NCBI GenBank assembly: GCA_011390535.1
Contig: JAABSF010000054.1
Location: forward strand, 1 to 10,518
Length of the DNA: 10,518 nt
Source: Deltaproteobacteria bacterium
Lineage (GTDB): Bacteria > Myxococcota_A > Polyangia > HGW-17 > SLPX01
Direction: 5' to 3'
The notes under the pieces were generated by a model. That model saw nothing but the letters and a program-made list of their open reading frames with translations. It was not told the DNA's origin and searched no databases. Both the position numbers and the translations under genes were made by a program. Each line of letters opens with the position of its first letter. The stretch's first letter is position 1. This document shows, piece by piece, positions 1-5,705 of the stretch.

Positions 1-2
1 TG

Positions 3-1013
3 GAGAGGAAATATGCTCATAGCGAACCGTCCCAAGGCAAGGTTTGTTATGAAGTTTTCCAGCAAAGAGAAGCTGTGTGTCCTTGGTGTCCGGCCGTGAA
101 AGCCATGGAGGGAGGGGAGACGGTGAGCACGGTGGTGCCCTATCCTTCGGATAATGAACCGACTGGTTGGTTGGAGTTGTCGGCGTACCCTGTAAGATCA
201 AAAGAGGGCGACATAATTGGTGCAATTGAGTATGTAAAAGATATAACTCAACAGGTAAAGGCAAGGAAAAATCTGGAGCTTTTGAACCGGGAATTGGATG
301 ATCGGGTGAGAGAGCGCACCTCGCGACTGGAGGCGGTAAACAGGGAGCTGAACTCTTTTGCTTATTCGGTCTCGCATGATCTCAGGGCTCCATTAAGGGC
401 CGTCAATGGGTTCAGCCAGGCGCTTATGGAAGACTGTGGAGAAGAGCTCAGCGAGACGGCGCAACATTATTTGACCCGCATAAGGGAGGGAACGAGGCAG
501 ATGGCTCGTTTGATAGATGGATTGTTGGTTCTTTCCCGGCTCTCCAGGAGCGATTTGAACATCGAGAGAGTTGACCTCAGCCGGGAGGTTGACACAATTT
601 TGGATGAGCTTTGTGTTGGGTTGGATGAGGAGTCGGTAGAGTTGATTGTGGAGCCGGCTGTGGAGGCGAAGTGTGATCGGCGACTTGTCCGGATACTTTT
701 GCAGAATCTCATCAGCAATGCACTTAAATTTTCCCAACCCAAGGATAAGGTTCATGTGGAGTTCGGCGCTACCACGAAAGGTGGCGAGAAAGTTTATTTT
801 GTAAAGGATAAGGGTGTGGGGTTTGATATGAAATATGTTGATAAACTGTTTGCTGCTTTCGGACGCCTCCACGGGGCTGCCGAGTTTCCCGGCAACGGTA
901 TAGGGTTGGCGACAGTGCAGCGTATCGTACATCGTCATGGCGGCAGAGTTTGGGCTCATGGTGAAGTGGGGAGCGGCGCTGTTTTCTTTTTTACGCTTGG
1001 AAGCGGGGGGTGA
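3..1013 (+). CDS. PAS-domain sensor histidine kinase (partial, 5' end outside window)
   Basis: The reading frame is open from base 3, so the gene starts before the window; the GTG at 75 lies inside the PAS fold and is not a believable start. Bases 3 to about 270 encode the end of a PAS domain plus its PAC segment (EYVKDITQQ), with three cysteines (codons at 45, 78 and 87) in a Cys-Tyr...Cys-Pro-Trp-Cys-Pro pattern. A coiled stretch follows, then a HisKA dimerisation domain with the phospho-accepting His at codon 375 (SVSHDLRAPLR), and a HATPase domain with N box (NLISNALKFS), D box (VKDKGVGFD, with Lys where Asn is usual) and G2 box (GNGIGLA). No membrane segment is visible. The H-box and ATPase style match the kinases that pair with Rcp1-type receivers, and such a receiver starts 3 bases after the stop, so the two are probably cognate. 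The sensed signal is unknown. Confidence 0.93.
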   Translation, partial: ERKYAHSEPSQGKVCYEVFQQREAVCPWCPAVKAMEGGETVSTVVPYPSDNEPTGWLELSAYPVRSKEGDIIGAIEYVKDITQQVKARKNLELLNRELDDRVRERTSRLEAVNRELNSFAYSVSHDLRAPLRAVNGFSQALMEDCGEELSETAQHYLTRIREGTRQMARLIDGLLVLSRLSRSDLNIERVDLSREVDTILDELCVGLDEESVELIVEPAVEAKCDRRLVRILLQNLISNALKFSQPKDKVHVEFGATTKGGEKVYFVKDKGVGFDMKYVDKLFAAFGRLHGAAEFPGNGIGLATVQRIVHRHGGRVWAHGEVGSGAVFFFTLGSGG

Positions 1014-1016
1014 AAA

Positions 1017-1478
1017 ATGACATCTGAGAGATTTTTTGGGGACACGATTTTGTTGGTTGAAGATAACCCTGATGATGAGGAGCTTATCTTGCGGAGTTTT
1101 CGCAAAGCTCATCTGGCCAATGATGTAGTGGTAGCCCGTGACGGAATAGAGGCACTTGACTATCTATTTTGCCGCGGAAAACACTTAGGTCGGGACCCTA
1201 AAGATTTGCCCCGGTTGGTTTTGCTGGACATCAAACTTCCCAAAATGAACGGCATGGATGTATTAAAGGAGATTCGAGCTAACCAAGAGACCAAGCTTCT
1301 GCCTGTTGTGATATTGACCTCTTCTGATGAGGAGCGGGATCTTCTCCAGTCTTACGAAAACGGAGCCAATGGTTTTGTGAACAAACCGGTGGGGTTTGAA
1401 GAGTTTAATGAGACAGTGAAGAGCTTGAGCCTTTATTGGCTCTTGGTAAACCGACCGCCGGGGAAGGCATCAGAGTGA
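1017..1478 (+). CDS. Stand-alone response regulator, Rcp1-like receiver
   Basis: This 153-residue protein is a single receiver domain with no output domain. Visible landmarks are the acidic pair Glu15-Asp16 (LLVEDNPDDEE), the phospho-accepting Asp71 (LLDIKLPKMNG), Thr101 (ILTSSDEE) and Lys123 (VNKPVGFEEF). The NPDDEELILRSFRK start and the LDYLFCRG segment are typical of Rcp1-type receivers that serve phytochrome-like kinases. The ATG follows a G-rich ribosome site (GCGGGGGG, 1003-1010) that overlaps the end of the kinase gene, and only 3 bases separate it from the kinase stop, so translation is probably coupled. It most likely takes phosphate from the upstream kinase and passes the signal on by protein contact; it may act as a relay to the hybrid kinase downstream. 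That partnership is inferred from gene order only. Confidence 0.93.
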   Translation: MTSERFFGDTILLVEDNPDDEELILRSFRKAHLANDVVVARDGIEALDYLFCRGKHLGRDPKDLPRLVLLDIKLPKMNGMDVLKEIRANQETKLLPVVILTSSDEERDLLQSYENGANGFVNKPVGFEEFNETVKSLSLYWLLVNRPPGKASE

Positions 1479-1484
1479 TTTTTG

Positions 1485-1532
1485 TTTTAAGAAAGAGTAG
1501 TTTTAAGAAAGAGTAATTTTAGGAAAGAGTAA
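1485..1532 (+). repeat. Three tandem 16-bp repeats before the hybrid kinase
   Basis: Units are 1485-1500 (TTTTAAGAAAGAGTAG), 1501-1516 (last base A) and 1517-1532 (A to G at the sixth base, last base A). They fill most of the 60-base gap between the receiver gene and the hybrid kinase. Each carries a purine-rich, ribosome-site-like core, and the third, altered one supplies the best Shine-Dalgarno match for the downstream gene. Each unit also ends in a stop triplet, TAG or TAA. Confidence 0.95.
1521..1529 (+). promoter_or_regulatory. Ribosome binding site of the hybrid kinase
   Basis: AGGAAAGAG lies 9 bases before the ATG at 1539 and is inside the third copy of the tandem repeat. The A-to-G difference from the other two copies creates the AGGA core, which supports 1539 as the start. 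Confidence 0.7.
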
Positions 1533-1538
1533 TACCGG

Positions 1539-3788
1539 ATGCACAAAAGAATTAAAGTGCTGTTGGTGGAAGATGCTGCTCCTGATGCGGAGCTTATGAT
1601 CAGGGCATTGGAAGGGTGGGGCTATGAGGTCGAATGGGCGAGGGTGACCACTTGTCATGAGGTTTACGATAAGCTGAGAGGTTCGAAGTGGGACTTGGTT
1701 TTGGCTGATTATCTGTTGCCCGGGTTTTCAGGTCTGGAGGCGTTGGAGGTGGTCAGAGATTTTGATCATGACATGCCTCTTATCATGGTCTCGGGAACAA
1801 TCGGCGAAGATCAGGCGGTCGCGGCGATGCGGGCCGGGGCTAAAGATTATGTAATGAAAGACAACTTGAAACGGCTCGGGCCTGCTGTGGAGAGGGAGTT
1901 GAGTGAGGCGCGGGAACGGAGAGAGAGACACCACACGGAGATGGAGTTGGAAAACAGCCGCGAGAGATGGAGGGTGGCTTTTCAGACCAGCCCGGATTCA
2001 ATCAGCATAAACAGGCTGAGTGACGGGCTATACGTAGACGTAAACGAGGGGTTCTGTTCGCTGACAGGTTACAGAAAAAGTGAGGTCATAGGGAACACGA
2101 CGGATGAAATCGAAATTTGGGCGGATGAGGGACAGAAGAGATTTCTTTTGAGTACTGTGGAGGAGCATGGGTATGCTGAGAATGTTAGAGTCGAGTTCAA
2201 GATGAAAGACGGAACTCTCCGTGCGGGGTTGTTTTCCGCCCGGGTTATCGAAATCTCAGGGTGCTCATATCTGCTCTCGATTACACGTGATATCCACGAG
2301 TGGGAGCAGAGTCAGCGTAACTACAGGCTGCTGGCCGAGAATATCATCGATATTATATGGGCTCTGGATCGTGACATGGTCGTCACCTATATCAGCCCCT
2401 CTGTACAAACAGTTTTGGGATACAGCCCGGATGAGATGGTAGGGCAACCGGTCACGAATTTCCTGGATGAAGTTTCGGCTCGGGAAGCTTTGGAGAATGC
2501 GAGAGAAATGCTTGAAGGGAAAGACCTCCAGGGTATGACCATGGATGTCCCTCTGCAGACAAAAGATGGGAAGACTGTGTTGGCCGAGATCTCCGGGTCC
2601 ATCGCGTCGGATTTTTACGGGCGAAGCATTTCGCTTGTGGGGGTGACGCGAGACATTACTGAGAGAAAGGCTTTGGAGAACCAACTCTTGCACGCACAGA
2701 AAATGGAGGCAATCGGGACGTTGGCCGGGGGAGTCGCCCATGACTTCAATAATCTTCTGACCGGCATATTGGGTTACGCCGAATTGTTGAAGATGGAGGG
2801 TCCCGAAGATGAAGTCTCGGCGGAAGCCTCGGATATGATTTTGCGTGCCGCCGAACGAGGGGCTCAACTCACTAAACAGCTTTTGGGATTTGCCCGCAAG
2901 GGGAAGCAGCAGAGTGTTCCAATAGACATCAAAGAAGCCATCAGAGATGTGGTGGCAATTTTGGGCCGCACGGTGGCTAAAGGCATAACAATAGAACAGG
3001 AGTTGACCCCAAAAGAGACTTATGTGGAGGGAGATCCCGGCCAGATAAATCAGGTTCTGATGAATCTGGGGGTAAACGCATGTGACGCTATGGGAGATGC
3101 AGGCACGCTCAAGTTTTCCACCACCTTGGTGAATCATCAGGAAAGAGAGGGAGAAAAACCGAGTGTGGTGTTGGAGGTCACCGACACCGGTAGAGGGATA
3201 CCTCCCGGGGTGGAGAGCAAGATCTTTGATCCCTTTTTTACTACAAAGCCCTTAGGGGAAGGAACCGGTCTTGGGTTGTCGACAGCATACGGAATTGTGC
3301 GAAACCACGGCGGCGATATCCGGGTGTGGAGTGAAGTCGGGAAAGGGACGGTTTTTACAATTGAGTTGCCGCTGACTTCGAATAGACCTAAACGGGAAGG
3401 GGCAGAGGTACGAGATATCTGTGAATGCGATGGTGTACTGGTGGTGGATGATGAAGAGACGGTGCGCAGTGTGGTGGTGCGAATGTTGGAGAGCATGAAT
3501 TGTCGGCCCATAGCCGTCTCAGATGGTGAATCGGCGCTCAGGTTTGTAAAAGAGAACCGCAGCTCTCTTGATCTCATAATTTTGGACTGGAGCATGCCCC
3601 AGATGATGGGCCTGGATTGTTTGCGTCAAATCCGTAAAACAGATGTAAATGTGCCGGTTTTAGTCATAACAGGGCACGCGGTGGAAACCACCTCGTCATT
3701 ATTAAAGGGCTTTTCTAGAGTATCTTTTTTACAAAAGCCCTTTTCTCTGCAAACTTTGGCGCAATCAATGAGAGAGCTTTTGCGATAA
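1539..3788 (+). CDS. Hybrid histidine kinase REC-PAS-PAS-HisKA-HATPase-REC
   Basis: The 749-residue protein is complete and lacks membrane segments, so it is a cytoplasmic phosphorelay protein. Domains in order: receiver 1 (about 5-122; Asp12, phospho-Asp57, Ser85, Lys107); PAS 1 (about 140-255); PAS 2 (about 262-375, ending in the PAC motif VTRDITERKALE); HisKA with His401 (GGVAHDFNNLL); HATPase with N box around Asn509-Asn513, D box Asp549 (DTGRGIP), F box 562-570 and G2 box (GEGTGLGLS, 573-581); and receiver 2 (about 630-749; DDEE, phospho-Asp683, Thr711, Lys733). All catalytic residues are present. The H-box and N-box style is that of the NtrB-like hybrid kinases common in deltaproteobacteria. 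The N-terminal receiver could accept phosphate from another kinase, such as the one upstream, and gate this one. It lies 60 bases after the receiver gene on the same strand and is probably in the same operon. No DNA-binding domain is present, so the final output must lie elsewhere. Confidence 0.95.
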   Translation: MHKRIKVLLVEDAAPDAELMIRALEGWGYEVEWARVTTCHEVYDKLRGSKWDLVLADYLLPGFSGLEALEVVRDFDHDMPLIMVSGTIGEDQAVAAMRAGAKDYVMKDNLKRLGPAVERELSEARERRERHHTEMELENSRERWRVAFQTSPDSISINRLSDGLYVDVNEGFCSLTGYRKSEVIGNTTDEIEIWADEGQKRFLLSTVEEHGYAENVRVEFKMKDGTLRAGLFSARVIEISGCSYLLSITRDIHEWEQSQRNYRLLAENIIDIIWALDRDMVVTYISPSVQTVLGYSPDEMVGQPVTNFLDEVSAREALENAREMLEGKDLQGMTMDVPLQTKDGKTVLAEISGSIASDFYGRSISLVGVTRDITERKALENQLLHAQKMEAIGTLAGGVAHDFNNLLTGILGYAELLKMEGPEDEVSAEASDMILRAAERGAQLTKQLLGFARKGKQQSVPIDIKEAIRDVVAILGRTVAKGITIEQELTPKETYVEGDPGQINQVLMNLGVNACDAMGDAGTLKFSTTLVNHQEREGEKPSVVLEVTDTGRGIPPGVESKIFDPFFTTKPLGEGTGLGLSTAYGIVRNHGGDIRVWSEVGKGTVFTIELPLTSNRPKREGAEVRDICECDGVLVVDDEETVRSVVVRMLESMNCRPIAVSDGESALRFVKENRSSLDLIILDWSMPQMMGLDCLRQIRKTDVNVPVLVITGHAVETTSSLLKGFSRVSFLQKPFSLQTLAQSMRELLR
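3704..3743 (+). repeat. 11-bp perfect inverted repeat inside the 3' end of the hybrid kinase gene
   Basis: AAAGGGCTTTT (3704-3714) and AAAAGCCCTTT (3733-3743) are exact reverse complements separated by 18 bases and followed by TTCTCT. RNA would fold into an 11-bp stem with a weak U-rich tail. The right arm encodes the conserved QKPF of the second receiver. The left-arm core GGGCTTTT recurs just past the stop codon at 3793-3800, so the middle arm could pair with either copy. It might act in termination or mRNA 3'-end stability; function is not shown. Confidence 0.6.
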
Positions 3789-3856
3789 TCAGGGGCTTTT
3801 TGTCCGTTGGGTTTCAGTGGTTCTATTGGCTGCTCGGAGCAAGGGCGGGTGGTGCA

Positions 3857-4459
3857 TCAGACTCCTGGGGAGGTGATTTTCGGATCCGTGAACTGCAAGA
3901 CCCAATATTCTTCGCTCAGGAGCCCGAAGAAGTCTTCGTCGACTCGTTCATCCCCTCTTTTTATATGCTTTCGAAGGGTGGCTTCTTTTCGCATGCCCAG
4001 CTTTTTCCACATGCGTTTGATGTCAATCTGATCAGTCGCGTATAAAGAGAAGATCTTTTCCAAACCCAGGCTGTTGAAGCCGAACCGAATAAGGGCTCTG
4101 CAGGCTTCAGTTCCCATGCCTTGTTTTCGATATGGTGCTCCTATCCAGCATGAGATTTCTGCGCGGGCATGAAGGGTATCCACCCGCAATCCGGCATAGC
4201 CGATAAGTTTGCTGCCTTCCGCGCGAAAGACGGCAAAACCATATAATTCTCCCCGTTCGAACAATTCACGGTTTTTTAGGATCCATTCATCAATAGTTTC
4301 TTTTTTATGGGGTAATGTCCATGAAGGAGATCCCGTCGGGATGGTAGGATCTTCTAAAAGACTCTCCACGTAGGGTACATCCACAAGACGAAAGGATCTC
4401 ATTATGAGCCGGTTTGTTTTGATCATTTGTTGGGGAGACTGAGAGGGATCATTCGGCAT
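3857..4459 (-). CDS. GNAT N-acetyltransferase, RimJ/RimL type
   Basis: This 200-residue protein has the GNAT layout of the RimJ/RimL group, which transfers acetyl from acetyl-CoA to N-termini of proteins or to small amines. The N-terminal strand and helix (TNRLIMRSFRLVDVPYVESL, 15-34) are typical. Strands with GFAVF and KLIGYAGLR lead to the acetyl-CoA loop YRKQGMGTEAC (110-120), where Arg111, Gln113, Gly114 and Gly116 fit the R/Q-x-x-G-x-G/A motif. The late segment MWKKLGMRKEATLRKHI (150-166) matches the usual EKLGF region. The chosen ATG (4459-4457) follows a purine-rich AAGGAAAAAGAGAG stretch; the inner Met12 has no such site. It stands alone, converging on the kinase gene with 68 bases between them and lying 211 bases after the permease stop, so it is probably a single-gene unit. 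The substrate cannot be deduced. Confidence 0.9.
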   Translation of the reverse strand: MPNDPSQSPQQMIKTNRLIMRSFRLVDVPYVESLLEDPTIPTGSPSWTLPHKKETIDEWILKNRELFERGELYGFAVFRAEGSKLIGYAGLRVDTLHARAEISCWIGAPYRKQGMGTEACRALIRFGFNSLGLEKIFSLYATDQIDIKRMWKKLGMRKEATLRKHIKRGDERVDEDFFGLLSEEYWVLQFTDPKITSPGV

Positions 4460-4525
4460 ATGCGAACTCTCTTTTTCCTTAACTTAAGAACTCATAGGTT
4501 ATGGATCTATTAAAACAACACCCTA

Positions 4526-4554
4526 TTTGTACCCTAAATGCCCTTTCTTGTCAC
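4526..4554 (-). promoter_or_regulatory. Candidate sigma-70-like promoter for the acetyltransferase gene
   Basis: Read on the - strand, GTGACA (4554-4549) and TACAAA (4531-4526) are 17 bases apart, a 5/6 and 4/6 match to the -35 and -10 consensus, about 66 bases before the ATG. A better -35 match, TTGACA near 4600, has no well-spaced -10. This is pattern matching only. Confidence 0.3.
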
Positions 4555-4610
4555 ATTTTGATCATATAGGTTGGAATCGCTGCTTTTCACCGTATTGTCA
4601 ACTTATCTTA

Positions 4611-4665
4611 GTTCTCATCCCAGAACCTCGGACCGAGGAGCCGGGAGGGGTTTCGGGATGGGAAC
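4611..4665 (-). repeat. Nested inverted repeat just after the permease stop codon
   Basis: An outer pair, GTTCTCATCCC (4611-4621) and GGGATGGGAAC (4655-4665), matches at 10 of 11 positions and encloses a perfect CCTCGG-A-CCGAGG palindrome (4626-4638). On the - strand the structure begins 5 bases after the permease stop codon. The mismatch is C-A in - strand RNA but G-U in + strand RNA. No T-run follows on either strand, so it is not a classical intrinsic terminator; it may protect or define the 3' end of the operon mRNA. Confidence 0.55.
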
Positions 4666-4670
4666 TGGAA

Positions 4671-5705
4671 CTATCCTAGCCATGGTTGACGGGATTTTGG
4701 GTTGAGTGCGTGCCTCAACCCTTCGGCCACCATATTGCAGGCCAGAACGGTCGCGAAGAGACAGATGCCCGCGAAGAGAGTGAGCCACCAAGCGTGAGGA
4801 TGAGATCTGGCGGACGCCAGCAGGTCTCCCCAGGAAGCCCTTCCGGGGCCGGCTCCTAAAAAAGAGAGCGCTGACTCCATCAAGATTGCCCAACCCATGC
4901 CGAACGCCGCCATGACCACGATGGGTTCGGCTGCGTTGGGGAGGACATGGAATGCAAGCACTCTCAGCTCCCGCGCACCGCTCGCCCGGGCAGCGACAAC
5001 ATATGAGGTGTTTCGGATTCTTCTGGTTTGACCTCTAGCCAGGCGTGCCACGGGTGCCCAGCCTATGATTCCAAGCAAAAAGCCCAGGCCCCACCATGTG
5101 TTTGTTATTGAAAAACTGCCAAGAGTGAGCACCAATAAAAGAGCAGGGAAAGTTAACGTGACCGCCATGGCCCATGTGACGAACCCATCTATCGGGCCTG
5201 AAAAATATCCACCCAGGCCACCCAGCAGACTGCCCAGAAAAATACTCACTGTTACCGCTATCAGTCCAACAGCCAGGGCAGGGCGGACTCCGTGGATGAT
5301 GCGGGACAGCACATCTCGTCCTACAGGATCGGTGCCCAACAGATGTGCACCTCCAGGTGGTGAGTTGACCTCCAGCCTACCGGCCACAAGTGTTTGCTCG
5401 GGCCCGTATGGGATGGGAGGCCACAAGGCCCAGTCGTCTTTTTCGAAGGCATGTCTGAAAGCATGGTTGTCGTATTGCTGGAGCTCATTGGGACGGAAAA
5501 TGTTGGGGAGAATGTATGTGTTACCTTTGTGTCTCGCGAAAATGGGAAGGTCGGACGCTAGAAAATCGGCAAAAAGAGCTAAGAGGAGTAAGAAGAATAA
5601 AAAGTATACACCCCACCGTGTGCTGCGAAGTGACCAAAATCTGTCGCTCCACGTGTTTTTTTGTTCAGATGAAGTGATTCCTTTATTTTCGGGTTTGCGG
5701 CTCAT
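4671..5705 (-). CDS. ABC importer permease, DppC/OppC family, YejE-like
   Basis: This 344-residue inner-membrane protein is the second permease of a peptide-type ABC importer. A first membrane helix (about 32-49) runs into ADFLASDLP, then a long periplasmic segment (50-120) with WALWPPIPYG; this order resembles E. coli YejE, the microcin C and peptide importer permease. The LLGTDPVGRDVLSRIIHG motif (122-139) marks the start of the shared permease core. The ATPase-contact EAA loop is AARASGARELRVLAFHVLPN (238-257), followed by the family's SALSFLGAG (278-286). The ATG at 5705-5703 overlaps the stop of the upstream permease by 4 bases (ATGA) and has AAAGGGGA 7 bases before it, so translation is coupled. 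An 8-bp perfect hairpin (4699-4721) lies in its last codons. Peptides or a similar bulky solute are the likely cargo; the exact substrate is unknown. Confidence 0.92.
   Translation of the reverse strand: MSRKPENKGITSSEQKNTWSDRFWSLRSTRWGVYFLFFLLLLALFADFLASDLPIFARHKGNTYILPNIFRPNELQQYDNHAFRHAFEKDDWALWPPIPYGPEQTLVAGRLEVNSPPGGAHLLGTDPVGRDVLSRIIHGVRPALAVGLIAVTVSIFLGSLLGGLGGYFSGPIDGFVTWAMAVTLTFPALLLVLTLGSFSITNTWWGLGFLLGIIGWAPVARLARGQTRRIRNTSYVVAARASGARELRVLAFHVLPNAAEPIVVMAAFGMGWAILMESALSFLGAGPGRASWGDLLASARSHPHAWWLTLFAGICLFATVLACNMVAEGLRHALNPKSRQPWLG
4699..4721 (-). repeat. 8-bp hairpin within the last codons of the YejE-like permease
   Basis: GGGTTGAG (4699-4706) and CTCAACCC (4714-4721) are perfect inverted repeats around a 7-base loop, about 26 bases before the stop codon. 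There is no T-run beside it. Together with the larger structure beyond the stop it would give the mRNA a folded 3' end. Confidence 0.5.

Larger units (their letters stand above)
4460..4670. other. Non-coding gap between the permease operon and the acetyltransferase
   Basis: No credible gene is present. The left two thirds are AT-rich and hold a candidate promoter for the acetyltransferase; the right end is GC-rich and holds the inverted-repeat structure next to the permease stop codon. Confidence 0.7.

Noticed and set aside
75..77. GTG as start of the first kinase
   Set aside because: The frame stays open to the window edge and codes for PAS-like sequence before this codon, so the true start lies upstream.
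393..1112. 239-residue open frame on the - strand
   Set aside because: Antisense to the kinase and the start of the receiver gene, both of which have full motifs; no domain of its own.
2265..3137. 290-residue open frame on the - strand
   Set aside because: Lies wholly antisense to the hybrid kinase, whose catalytic motifs are all present; the antisense protein has no recognisable domain.
3800..4045. 81-residue open frame on the + strand after the hybrid kinase
   Set aside because: Mostly antisense to the acetyltransferase C-terminus, whose reading is well supported; no family resemblance.
4640..4665. Short resemblance to a 5S rRNA segment (CCCATCCCGAA) on the - strand
   Set aside because: Only about 11 bases match; the rest of the 5S fold and length are missing and no rRNA operon is nearby.
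4615..4893. 92-residue open frame on the - strand at the permease 3' end
   Set aside because: Out of frame with the permease, which keeps its family motifs to the end; composition is that of a shadow.
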